NCBI GenBank assembly: GCA_020081605.1
Contig: JAHREC010000013.1
Location: forward strand, 4,712,001-4,776,000
Direction of reading: 5' to 3'
Length of the DNA: 64,000 bases
Source of the DNA: Albifimbria verrucaria
Taxonomy: Eukaryota > Ascomycota > Sordariomycetes > Hypocreales > Stachybotryaceae
Shown: piece by piece, positions 10,650 to 21,344 of the stretch
How positions within the stretch are numbered: the stretch's first letter is position 1
Layout of the letters: the number at the start of each line of letters is the position of its first letter
Translations under genes and position numbers: made by a program
The notes under the pieces: generated by a model
Databases searched by the model: none
Seen by the model: only the letters and a program-made list of their open reading frames with translations
What the model was told of the DNA's origin: nothing

Positions 10650-12376
10650 CTAAGCAAACAGCATGGCGACAAGCGGCACAGCGGCAACCCACATCAACGG
10701 GCGGGTCATGGCTGCAGCGCCGGGCTTGTCCTCTGTCTTCTCGTCATCACCCTTGCTAGACTCCTCCGGCTCCTTGGTGTCCTTGTCCTTAGTATCCTTA
10801 TCGTCCGTCTTGGTGTCATCAGCCGCGGTAGTGCCGGTCTGAGCCTCGTTCTTGCCATACCAGTTGTACTCGTTGCTGGGAAGAGGGACAACCTTGAGTC
10901 CGGTCATGGACTTGCCATCAGCATCCTTGACCTTCATGCTAACATCCCACTTGTTGATCTTGACGAGCTTTCCCTTGGGCTTAAGCTTGATGCCGCCATC
11001 AATGAGCTCCTGAGTGTGGGGAGGAACATCAGGAAGGGTGAAGTTGGCGTCGAAACCCTTCTGCTGAATGAGCTTCTGAGTGCAGACAGGGGAGGTGGGG
11101 GCCTTGCCCTTGGGGTCCTCGTCCTGAACAGACTTCCAGCTAATCTTGGCGAACTGAGCCTTGAGGCGGTTGTAGTCGGACATGATGTTAAGAGTGTCGC
11201 CCTTGACCTTGACGAGACCGAAGTTGTTGTCCTCCTCGGTGTATTCGTACACAACACCGCCAGAGAAGACGCCGGTCATTTCGTCGCCGTAGATGGCCTG
11301 GGTCTCGTTCCAGTAGCGGGGCTGGGGCTTGTTGCAGCCGTACTCGCTGAAGAAGACGGGAATTGAAGTGGACTTGAGGCCGTCAACGAGATCGTTGTAG
11401 GAGGAAGACTCGAAGGTGGCCTTGGGGCCGCACCAGCTGTACGAGTTGAGGGCGAAGAAGTCGGCTCGGCTCACGTCGTCCTCCTCACCCTTGATGGAGC
11501 ACTGCATGTAGTTCCAGGTGTCCCAGAGAACCTCACGGACATCGGCGGCGGAGTAACCAACAGGGATCTGGCGCTTGATGTTGTTCTTAATGTAGTTCTT
11601 CAGGTCACGAGTGACGGCACGGAGGTACTGAGGAACATATTGGGCGGAGGGAATGTCGTTGATGACTTCGTTGCCGGAGAAGAAGAGCAGAGTGTTGGGG
11701 TAGTTGCTGAAGGCCTCGGCAATGGCGAAAGTGCGGTTGAGGTACTCCATGTAGTAGGTGGTCCACGGCTCGAAGGAAGCAACGGCCTCACCGACAAGAG
11801 GAGAGTTGACGTCGATCATCATGTACATACCGGCCTAGGGAGCGAGTTAGCTTGTCAATGGGGCGCCGGGTAGGTGTCGAGACCTACAGCGTTGAAGATG
11901 CTGGCGCACTCGTCGTGGTTGACGTCAGGGCTCAAGTTGTAGACGCGGATGGCGTTGACGCCCATGACCTGCAGGAGGGCAGCATCACGCAGGCAGACCT
12001 CGGGGTCGCTGAGAGGATCCTTGCCAGTGACCTTGGGGTTGTAGCCAGCGCTGCCGCCGGGCTGGTAAGCGACACCGACGAGCTGGACCCTTTACCAGTG
12101 TCAGGCTCGACGAAGTCGGTGCCCTTGATCTCCAGGGGGTGACGGCGCCCACGATGGTAGCCGCGAGGGCCACAAGGGCAGCTTGCATCTGGCGAGGATA
12201 GGTCAGTAACAGTACAGTTTGGGTTGGAGAGCGCCACGTTTGTGGGAAGGCAGATGCATGGATGGCAATACGCAGTCCCCGAGATCAAGGAATGGTGAAG
12301 CCGCTACGCCAGCAGCGTCCGCACATCTTCTAGCTCTTCCCTCAACCTGAGCTGGAGAGGATGACTTACAAGCATG
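10650..12376 (-). CDS. GPI-anchored beta-1,3-glucanosyltransferase, GH72 (Gel/Gas family)
   Basis: Cell-wall enzyme that cuts beta-1,3-glucan chains and rejoins them, elongating wall glucan at the outer face of the plasma membrane. The secretion signal begins MQAALVALAATIVGAVTP at 12188. Then come VQLVGVAYQPGG, the acid/base site in FFSGNEVIND and the nucleophile in FSEYGC. No cysteine-rich CBM43 domain follows, so it is the shorter GH72 type. A charged, Lys/Asp/Thr-rich linker leads to a hydrophobic GPI-attachment tail ending MLFA. One intron lies at 11835-11887. A second likely intron at 12189-12370 places a strong start context (CACCATG) at 12376, giving an in-frame exon of only ATGCTT before the signal peptide; otherwise translation starts at 12188. 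Frame breaks occur at a G run at 12135-12139 and near 12091. The identity is certain; the exact start is not. Confidence 0.92.
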
Positions 12377-14730
12377 GTGAGTAATGGCAGTGTGTCTGTT
12401 TGAGGCTCTGTGCGTCGTATGCTCGTGCTGGAGCAGATGTTTTTCTCCCAGGTATTACAGGAATGTCTCACGAAGCCGTGAATATGTGAAAGCGCGCGCG
12501 GGTATGTACCGAGACGAGCGAGCAAATACGTGAATGGCGACTGAGAAAGTAATTAAGACAAAAGATGGGCAAGAAGCAAGATGTGCGTGGGCGTTGATTT
12601 TCTTGTACGACGCAGTGGTTCAAACGAATGACTAGAAGTTAATGAACCTCTTTCTCTCTCTTTCTCCGGGGAAGAAGAAAAGGAAAAGGAAAAGAAGGTA
12701 GAGGCAAGGCGAGGCAAGGCAAGGCAATGATGAAACGAGCGTGTGGCGGAAGGAGCGTGGGGATGGGCGGGTGGATGGGGACGGGAAAGAACCCAGGCAA
12801 AGGGAGAGACACCAAACTACAGATACGGGCCTGGCAAAAGGCCCCTAAAAGGATTCAAAAGGGCTCAGAAGCGCCCAAATACGAAAATGGGGAACTAATC
12901 AACCAGCCTCATCGCCGGTCAGTCAGTCAGTCAGTCTTCAGCCCAACTCTGTGCGTGCTGATATGGCAAAATGCCCATTTCTCTCCCACCCACCTGGTCA
13001 CCCCTGGCACCTGCACACGAGCCGGACCCTCTTGGTTTTGCCTATTCAAGCCTACCTGCGCTTTGCTGGGCCCAGCCTGGCCCCTCCCATTCCCCTTCTC
13101 GGCTGCTACCGTGCCTTGTCCCTGTCCACCATCCTCAGCACGAACCAGCCAAGAAGCATCTCGTGCATCGTCTGCCCACCAGGGGTCCCTAGACCTTGGG
13201 CCAACCAGCGTCCGCCCTCGCATCGTCCGTGGATCTCATCTCGTCCCTCCTCGACGCTTGACCACGCCCATGGGATGGACACTAGGGCAGTCTGCAACCC
13301 CTTTAGATTCACAATCAGACAGCCTGGCACAAGAAGCGCTCACCGTCGCCCCTCCGACCTAGACACGAGCAGAGGGCTAACAGACGGAGCGACGCCGCCG
13401 TTGCTCCTCCACCCTTCTGAGGCGCACCACCATCACTCTTCGTCCGACTCTCTTCGATGCGTGGGAGACCGACGAGGAATGTAACAAGAAACGGCCAACC
13501 AGGATCTGCGGCAAAATTTCACAATTTCACCATATCCCGACCGTTTCACCACACATCCGGCCTCTCCTTGGAGATCTACATCCAGAAATTGCTGTCCTCT
13601 CTGCACATTCTTGGCTCCATTACCTGCCGAGATCTCTTGGCTGGCTTGCCAACACGGACCACTACATCGTGCTGAGGTCCTCAGCATGGGCCTCTCCATT
13701 GAGCACCACGTCCAAGCAAGGCTTGGCTGACTGCATCTGTGGCGCAACCAGAGGCAATATCGTAAAATACCGCCCCAAACACCATCGTCAATAAGCCTAA
13801 AACCACCCCGCTGCCATGGGACCATACCAGAGACTATTTGCAGACGCTCGTGTTGTTTTTGAGTCAGCGCTTAGTCCATGGCATGCAGGCTAATGTATCT
13901 CTTCCGCATCTCCTCCTTCCCGTGGGTCACCAGCCAGTAGGCCCCCAAGTCGCCCGCGCATACGAACTACACCAGCGCATGCGCACGTTCTTTCGGTCGC
14001 CTCTCTCCTCGTAAAACCTCGACGTCGTGACCGCTGCACGGGGACAGAACGAAATTGGCGGCCCCATTTTCGAAACGAACTCGGTGGTTCGGCGGGCTCC
14101 ACTGTGTCGCCCTACGATAAGAGAAAGGACTCCACGGCTCTCGTAACAGAAGGTCCTATGTCGTCAGTCTGGCTGTGGTCCCTCCAATGTTGATTGGCAC
14201 TGAGGACTGCCGAAGCCCAACGCTTCCCGGGTTCTTGAAAGTATGTCCTCCACTAATTTGTCAAACGGTTCCTGAAGCCCTGCCAATAAACGTCAAATTC
14301 CCATGCTGTCCCAATGGGGAATGATGGCCAACTTGGTCTGAGTGCGTACCTGCGTTAGTCTAAGCCATTGCCTCACTAGGGTAAATTACCTTAGATGAGA
14401 TGACTCGGAATTGTGATTGGCCAACCCATTGCGCACTTCACCGCCTGCCTTTTTGGTCCTCACGTCTCCCCGTATCACACCACGGAGGCGCAATTGGCGA
14501 GACATCACGAAGCCGTAAATGGTCCCGTGTTGAATCATGATAGTGCCCATGGGGCCGCGTCTCCCGACCTTGGTGGTGGGCTCTGCCAGAACCTCAGCCT
14601 ACCTCCACCGGCCGTCGCAGTTGCGCTTCCTGCGCACAATATCCACTCGTAGGTGTCTCCAGCCCCGGCCCAAAGCACGCGCCGTTGCCCGTTCCTTCGC
14701 CGGAGCCGTGCTCCAGAGCTGACCTCGGCC
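12377..14730. other. Long gap between the GH72 gene and guanylate kinase
   Basis: 2.3 kb lying 5' of both flanking genes. Includes the pyrimidine- and GA-rich promoter side of the GH72 gene and GC-rich DNA from 12950 to 14700. Several open frames of 70-210 codons occur on both strands, but they overlap each other, lack family features and have skewed composition, so I annotate none. The last 200 bases may hold a mitochondrial-leader-like first part of the guanylate kinase gene. Confidence 0.45.
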
Positions 14731-15420
14731 ATGCCTCCGTAGCTCCCCGATCGTCGGCCAATCGTCATCTCCGGCCCCTCAGGCGTGGGAAAGAGCACGC
14801 TGTATAGGCAGCTATTTGCCCGCCATCCCAACCAGTTTGCGCTCGCTGTCTCGCACACGACCCGCCTGCCCCGGACCGGCGAGCACGACGGCGTGGACTA
14901 TCACTTTGTGACCCGGGAGACCTTCGACAACCTCCTTGCGAACAACGCCTTCCTGGAACACGCCGAATATGGCGGCAACCGCTACGGCACTAGCAAGTTG
15001 ACTGTTGAGGAGCAGAGTCAGACTGGCCGGGTTGTGCTCTTGGACATTGAAATGGAGGTAGGATTTATGAAACCATTGTGTGACCGAGAAACACGAGCAT
15101 TATCTCGGAAACCCTCCTCGGCCCCTATTTCCCGGTCGTACTAATATGTGTTACAGGGCATCAAACAGGTCAAGAAATCAGGCCTCCTTGCTCGCTACGT
15201 CTTCGTCGCTCCACCGTCTTTCGAGGTCTTGGAATCCCGCCTACGGGGACGCGGCACTGAAACTGAAGAGAGCATACAGAAAAGACTAGCGAGGGCGAAA
15301 CAAGAGATGGAGTTTGCCAACATTCCCGGGACACACGACCGGATTATCATTAGTGACAATGTAGCATACGAAGCGTTCGAGGATTTTGTGTTCCAACCAG
15401 TGGATTCAGAAACGAGTTAA
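14731..15420 (+). CDS. guk1: Guanylate kinase
   Basis: Phosphorylates GMP to GDP with ATP, an essential step in GTP and dGTP supply. The P-loop SGPSGVGKST is followed by SHTTRLPRTGE and DYHFVTRETF, which bind GMP, then the lid region with RLRGRGTETEESIQKRL. An intron at 15058-15156 joins LDIEME to GIKQVKKSG, exactly as in the family. The start is unclear: from the ATG at 14731 an in-frame TAG follows three codons later. Adding one G after the ATG and two C in the run at 14745-14748 gives MASVAPPDRRPIVISGPSG, a typical N-terminus, so I read this as homopolymer loss. An upstream leader extension is also possible. Confidence 0.88.
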
Positions 15421-16051
15421 TAGCGCTACCATAAAAGAGAAAGCACAATGAAGCCGCCGGCTGGCTGATAACAACAACCTCCCGTCTATAGCATGGTAGA
15501 ATCGAACCGGGTGCCTAGCAGAGCTTGTCTACTTGCCGCAACCTCCAAAGCAACAGCACTAATCCTTCGCAAAAACATGGGGACATTGAGTTGAATTAAA
15601 GCGTAAGAAATAGTAACAAAGCTCGTAAGGTAACAGTAAAAGAAACGAGATTGTGTATCGGGAACAAGTCTGACAAATGAGGGAGCTCGTGGACGGGGCA
15701 TCAGAAGGAGTCAAGCTCGGCTCGGTCAAATCCCCAACCAGTCCCAACCTCTCTAGGGTATGATATTTTTTCCTGCTCCATCGTGCAATCCTGTGCCTGG
15801 TATTATCGTCCGCATCCTCTCGCCTCCAGCGGCAACTTTGCTTAATAAAACCATGAGAAGACTATGACAACCGCTTCGTGACCACTGAAGGATAAGCTGA
15901 CCTCCATGGGCACAAGGGCAAGTCAAATAAATGTAGGCGGCGCAATGTAGACAGAGGTCCTCGCCTCATATCGTCAAAACGCTTGACCTACTTCGCCATC
16001 GTGAAACAGCGTACTCTCTCCGGGACGACCAGAGCAAGCAGCCTTGCCCAT
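15421..16051. other. Convergent gap between guk1 and the septin gene
   Basis: Tail-to-tail 3' regions of guk1 and the septin. No supported gene. The small open frames on the minus strand at 15486-15747 overlap one another and show no recognisable domain. Confidence 0.6.
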
Positions 16052-17206
16052 CTAGTAGCCGTTCATGGTCATGCGTTGCGAGCTTCGGCTCAGCTCCCGA
16101 TCGGCAGAGGGGCTGATGGGTCTGCTGCTGGCACCACCGGCGTGGGCGCTGCTCTCCTTCAGGGCAAGCAGCTGCTTGGCACGGAAGGTCTCGTAGTGGG
16201 TTTGCGAGGTGGTCTCGATGAGATCCTGGAGGTGGGTGCGGAGGAGGAAGTTGCGGAGGTAGACGAACTCGCAGTGGGTCTCATCCTCGACATTGATGAC
16301 ACCCCATCTGTTCTGGCGACCACGGACCTGCTTGCCGTTGACGATGATAGACTTCTCGGATCCAACGACGGCAAAGGAACGAGGCCCTGCTTGAATTAGC
16401 GACCGCCAGCTCAATGAACCGCCTTGACGAAACATACCTTGATTTGTCCATTCAGAGCACGCTCCTCGTCGTCAAACTCCTCGTTATCGTACGGGAACAT
16501 CTTCAGGTTATGGAAAGCAAACTCCTCCTTGATGCGCTCCTTGAAGGCCTGGCGCTCCTCGATGGTCAAGGTATCAGCCTTGGCGATGACGGGGACAACG
16601 TTGACAACATCAGACAGCTTCTTGAGGACGACAATGTCGATGGGCTTGAGGGAATGGCCGGAAGGCTGGATGAAGAAGAGGCAGCAGTGGATGCGGGTGT
16701 CGGGAATGTAACGCTCTCGCTGCGCGGTGAGCTCCTTTCGCAAGTACGCGGAGTGCTGATCCTTGATATACTTGACGATGGGGTCCCAGCAGCGGTCGTT
16801 GTTGACGAGATCGCCGTAGCCGGGGTGTCAACAATGTTGAGCCTCAGACGCACGCCGTTCTCCTCGATGAGGTGGGAAACGGCCTGGATCTCGGTGGTGG
16901 AGCGGATGGGCTCGTCGGGCTGCATACGACCCTTGGAGTCGATGAGGTGGGAGGCGAAGATGGTGTTGATCAAGGTGGACTTGCCGAGACCGGTTTGACC
17001 TGGGGAGCGGAGAGTGTTAGCAGATACGCGAGGCCCCAACGACGATAGGCATTGGGGAGGTTGGTTGGCATTGCAGCCCGGCGCGTTTGGGACTCACCGA
17101 CGCAGATGACATTGAACTGGAAGCCACGCTTGAGGAGCTTGCGCTCGATCTGAGACGTGATGCTGTCGAAGCCGACGTGGCTCTTGGGGAAGATAGTGCT
17201 GGCCAT
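16052..17206 (-). CDS. cdc10: Septin, CDC10 type
   Basis: GTP-binding cytoskeletal protein that assembles with other septins into filaments and rings at septa, hyphal bases and branch points. Starts MASTIFPKSHVGFDSITSQI, then the polybasic KLLKRGFQFNV, P-loop GQTGLGKST, the G3 motif DTPGYGD, KELTAQRERYI, and the G4 motif AKAD. It ends SQRMTMNGY without a C-terminal coiled coil, which is why I favour the CDC10 group over CDC3, CDC11 or CDC12. Introns lie at 17000-17097 (splitting the glycine before QTGLGKS) and 16387-16437. Frame breaks occur at the G run 16822-16825 (inside DTPGYGD) and near 16376. The length of about 335 residues fits. Divergent from the mitochondrial L32 gene. Confidence 0.92.
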
Positions 17207-18002
17207 CGTGAAGATATTGAGGTCGAAGGGGTATGACGGAGCGGAGGAGAAAGGCTAGTTGCTAAGTGGTGAAGCTGCGAGGTGCCTATTCTAAGAAAGC
17301 GGATGCTTAGATGCCTGACGGGTCAATCAATGGACGAGTTGACGGCTCGGGCAGGTGACGGCGGTGAAGCGAGGCGAAGGGCAGGTCTTTTCGACGTCAA
17401 GGTGATGGTGAGGCCGGGAGGGAGACTTTTGGGCACAGATCGTGGTCTGAAGTCAACCGTCGTGTTTCCTGCCAGCAATAATTTCCAGTGGTCCAATCTG
17501 GGGAGGTGCAGCGCAGGGACCAAGAAAGGGGGCAGAGCGAAGGGCGGCTTCTGGATCTGCTGGAGCTGCCTGATTGGCCAGGAACATTCAAGTACCGTCC
17601 GTGCCCCATGGTACCTGGGTCCTCTCGCTGATTGGCTGCACGACACCTGACCTGACCTGACCTGGGCCTGGCCGCTGTCTCGGGCAACTTTTTGGATGCA
17701 GACTTTTGAGCGACCGTTTCGCGAGAATCATCCCCGATCCCCAGCCAACGAGCTCCTCTGCCGAGCTGCTCAATCCCGAACCTACCACCGACCACGACTT
17801 TGGAAGCTGCAGCTGTCGTCAATTCGTGCAGCACGAGGCAGTCGGCGTCCGGCACACCTAGTGGGCTGGCTTGCGAAATTCATATAGCCATCATCCGCGC
17901 ATACGTCTGCGAGGTCATTCCTAACGCACACGCGACATTGGATACTCTTCGTCAGCTCGGAACTCGACCGACCGACTACTGATTCGTCGGCAAGTCATCA
18001 AA
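17207..18002. promoter_or_regulatory. Divergent promoter region, septin and mrpl32
   Basis: Head-to-head gap of about 0.8 kb. It contains a short CCTGA repeat (three and a half copies near 17645-17665) of unknown meaning. No open frame here has supporting features. Confidence 0.5.
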
Positions 18003-18451
18003 ATGGCTGCCATCAGTGCTTCTCTCCTCCCGAGGCTGTCCTCCCCGGCTGTCTTGGGCACCTCCCGCTGGGCAACTTTCTACACGCGACACTTCACGCC
18101 CCGACTCTTCCCTACGCTCTCGATTGCACTCCCGGTCTAAGCCTCAACATCCCCGCCCTCCTCGACGACATTTGGGAGTCGATTCTGCGTGCCGCGCCCA
18201 AGAAGAAGATGTCGCATTCTCGCAAGAGGCATAGGCAAATGGCTGGCAAGGCCCTCAAGGACGTCAATAACCTGTGCAAATGCCCCGGATGTGGACAGAC
18301 AAAGCGGACGCACCGGCTGTGTTCCCACTGCTTGGAAGGTTTGTGCAATTCTTTACGAGCCTCGTGCTATCGGCGACTGACCCTGCTATTAGAAATGAAG
18401 AACATATGGCGCGAGGACGACCCTAAGCACGACATGAGCAAGATACTCTGA
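18003..18451 (+). CDS. mrpl32: Mitochondrial ribosomal protein bL32m
   Basis: Zinc-binding protein of the mitoribosome large subunit. The start ATG at 18003 has context TCAAAATGG and opens an Arg/Ser-rich targeting sequence (MAAISASLLPRLSSPAVLG). The mature part starts near APKKKMSHSRKRHRQ, a classic L32 N-terminus, followed by the zinc motif CPGCG and LCSHC. The intron at 18339-18392 joins HCLE to MKNIWR; the shared glutamate codon is split. A frame break at the C/G run 18131-18135, where one base is missing, separates the presequence from the mature part. The C-terminus is MSKIL. Confidence 0.92.
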
Positions 18452-18918
18452 GTGGAACGGGGACTTGCAAAGAACATGGCTTCTGTACCAGAACATTGTA
18501 TACTCATTTAAGGGAGGATGGTGCACATTATTTGGCGTTGGTGGGCTTTGTTGGCCTGTGTAGACTATTTAAAATCCTTCCATGTAGACAGGATGTCATC
18601 TTGAAGTGGTTACCTCCATATCAAAACTACTTATTTTTGGGGCGCTCGCAAGCACCCGCTCAAGCACAATAGAACCAACTCATAAATATGCTCTTGCAAG
18701 ATTAGCACATTCTTAAACACGTATTTGGAATGAAAACATAGAAATTAGAGTAACATTGCTCGTGTGTGCATTGAGCTTGGGTCGTCCTGTGGACATTCGA
18801 GGCCCAAGTTCCGTTGTGACATCAAAACCCCACTACTACAGCAGAGTGTGAAGTCACCACCGACTCACTCTCAACCTCCACATTGAGCACGGCACATCCG
18901 CCGGACAAGCATCCAGTC
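18452..18918. other. Intergenic: mrpl32 to ski8
   Basis: 3' region of mrpl32 and promoter of ski8, both on the plus strand. AT-richer than the flanking genes. Nothing else seen. Confidence 0.6.
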
Positions 18919-20056
18919 ATGGTAAGCCTAGCACAAAGCCGCGATGATGATTTATTCTAACCGAGGCATAGTCTAAACAATACCTGACTGTACACACGGT
19001 GGATAATGGTCAACAAACCCGCCCTTGACCCCGCCACCGCAGCAGAGGTCAAGCCTCTCGAGAATCAACCCGGCTGACATTCAGTAGCACACGTCACCGA
19101 CATATTCTCCGTTGCAGCGACTCCAAGATCGGTCCTCTCGGCAAGCGGCTCCTCTACGCTGCATGTTCACGACACTACTGATCCATCATTTCCTCTGAAG
19201 CAGTCCATCTCTGACGCTCACAAGCTTGGCTGCCACCACATCTCCGCGTCAAGAAATGGCCGTTTCGCTGCTAGCGCTGGCTTTGGTGGTGAGGTAAAGA
19301 TCTGGGCTTTGAACCAGGACACAGGAGAATGGGGCCTCGAGGGCGAGATTCCCAAGTCCTCGACCAAGGCTGGTGAGGTCTGGGCACTGGCCCTGAGCGA
19401 AGACGGTAGCTACCTCGCTACAACGACTGTTGACGGCAGGATAAACGTGTATGACGTTGCCGATGAGAAGAAGCCCAAGATTCGGGAATATGAGACTGGC
19501 AGTGCTGGCTCCGGGAGCTTCGGTATGTGCGTGGATTTGAGCCGCGATGGCAAATTCACTGCCAGCGGTCACCAGAACGGCGCTATTTACATTTTCAACA
19601 ATGATACCGGACGAATTTTGTATTCACTTTCCGGTATGCTCCCACAGAACTACCATGGATTCTATGAGAGGCTAACAAACACTAGGCCTGGCAAAGCCTG
19701 TACGTGCTGTGGCATTTTCGCCCGGTAACAGCAGACTCGCCGCAGCCGGAGACGCTGGCATCATAGCTCTATACGACATGAAACATGGCGAACATGTAGT
19801 AAATCTTACGGGCCACTCGTCCTGGATCACAACTATTGACTGGAGCGATACTGGCGAGTTTCTTCTCAGCGGCTCCATGGATGGCAAGGTCAAGGTCTGG
19901 TCGATTGAACGCAGCGCCTGCGTCGCCACTCACAGCGAGACGGACAAAGCACTCTGGGCTGTCAAATGGTTACCGAAAACCGCAAGAAGCGAGATGTTCT
20001 GCACGGCCGGTGCACACAGAAGCCTCTCGTTCTACCGTGAGGCTACGGGTGGTTGA
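18919..20056 (+). CDS. ski8: Ski8/Rec14 WD40-repeat protein
   Basis: Subunit of the Ski complex (Ski2-Ski3-Ski8), which feeds mRNA to the cytoplasmic exosome; in yeasts it also acts in meiotic break formation. The first exon is only the ATG at 18919-18921, then an intron (18922-18971, GTAAGC to ATAG), then SKQYLTVHTVDN, a second intron (19009-19087, weak donor GTCAAC), then VTDIFSVAATPRSVLSASGS and the WD40 series including AHKLGCHHISASRNGRFA, IYIFNNDTGR, SWITTIDWSDTGEFLLSGS and VKVWSIERS. A third intron is at 19634-19685. It ends REATGG at 20056, and the conserved C-terminal CTAGAHRSLSFYREA fits the Ski8 family. Length is about 318 residues. No frame breaks, unlike many neighbours. Confidence 0.9.
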
Positions 20057-20490
20057 AGCTAGACAAAGTTCTGTGGTGAAAGGACTACATACTACAGTAC
20101 TAGAACAATGCATTATGAATGGCACCATGATAGGCATCACATTAAGTCTTGAACGAAACTTGTTGTCTAAAGCCATGACGCATCAATCGAGTTGACCATC
20201 AAGATCAACATACAGGCAGGCAGGCTGAACGTATCACGTGACCTCGTTTCAATCTCGCGTTGCCCCGCCAAAATTGAGGCTCCATCAATATGTCCAATCT
20301 CGTCATAGGCCACACATCACCTTGTCACTGTGTAGCCACCCATCTTCACACATCCACTTTCATTGCATCGACCTTGAAATAGATCGCCGGGCCCATATAT
20401 CGTATAACTCTATCATCGCAGTCGCTCATCCTTATACTGTCGTTCTTCATCTATCCTAGGATTTCTCTATTCGTTGTATCTGTCGTAACA
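20057..20490. other. Intergenic: ski8 to pold4
   Basis: 3' region of ski8 and promoter and leader of the polymerase delta subunit gene. Pyrimidine-rich toward the right end. No gene seen. Confidence 0.6.
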
Positions 20491-21161
20491 ATGCCTACCA
20501 CCAGACGATCAACCGGAAGTGCCAAGGCACGGGGTGCGACGTCTAAAGGACAGTCAACAATCAGTTTTGCCCACAGAGTCACCAAGAATGTGCCCAAGGA
20601 CACTAAGAAGGCAATCATCTCTCCTTCTGTCAGCAAACTTGAGCAAGTAGAAGCGCCTAGCCCTGCTCGGGATGAGGTCAAGGAGATTCACGTTGAAGAG
20701 CCAGAGCACGCTGAGGAAGTAGAGGTTGAGACTAGCCAGCCAGCCGTGCCCGAAAAGTCAGAGGTGGAACTGAAGGCCGAAAAAATCACCGATGCTCAGA
20801 TCAAGAAGTATTGGAAAGACATTGAAAGTCAACGAATTGCACCACGAGTACACCAGCAAGATCTGGACCTCAGTGAAAAGATTCTGCGGTATTTCGACGT
20901 GAGCTCGCAGTACGGGGTGAGTCAATTCCACGATGCCCAAAGCTTAGGTATTATGAAATGTGAGCAAGCAAATACTAAGATGTGCTATAGCCTTGCGTTG
21001 GTATTACCTGTCTCAATCGATGGCATCGAGCTGAGCGGCTGGGCCTCAAGCCCCCAGTGGAGGTTCTCGCTGTTCTTCTGAACGAGGAAAAGAACGGCAA
21101 TGCCGGAATCGAGACAGCACAGATGGATCATATTTTGAACGCTGCTGCTGCCGGAGCCTAA
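20491..21161 (+). CDS. cdm1: DNA polymerase delta subunit 4 (POLD4/Cdm1)
   Basis: Small accessory subunit that stabilises polymerase delta and touches PCNA. MPTTRRSTGSAKARG is followed by a degenerate PCNA-binding box, QSTISFAHRV, an acidic low-complexity middle, then the conserved domain KYWKDIESQRIAPRVHQQDL, KILRYFDVSSQYGPCVGI and RAERLGLKPPVEVLAVLL. The intron at 20917-20990 falls between the glycine and the PCVGI motif. Length is about 198 residues. Adjacent genes include other nuclear maintenance factors, but there is no operon-like relation in a fungus. The reading is continuous with no frame break. Confidence 0.88.
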
Positions 21162-21344
21162 TCTCCCATGGATGATTTTCAATGTGTTTGCTGCGGAATG
21201 GTTTAATTTGTGATGAACAATGGCGTCTCGGCGATATTGGTGTTGGAAGGCGATGCTATGAGAATTGTTTTTAGACTCAAGTGGTTCCCCCATCGAAGAT
21301 AGTCTTGTTCTATTAACATATTCTATCTTTTATACCCTCAGCTA

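Noticed and set aside
12727..13362. 211-codon plus-strand frame
   Set aside because: Low-complexity start, Pro/Ser/Ala-rich composition, overlapped by equally long frames on both strands, no recognisable domain or introns.
15486..15535. Possible tRNA T-arm (GGTTCGATTC on the minus strand)
   Set aside because: The flanking bases do not form the five-pair stem, and no acceptor, D or anticodon arms can be placed.
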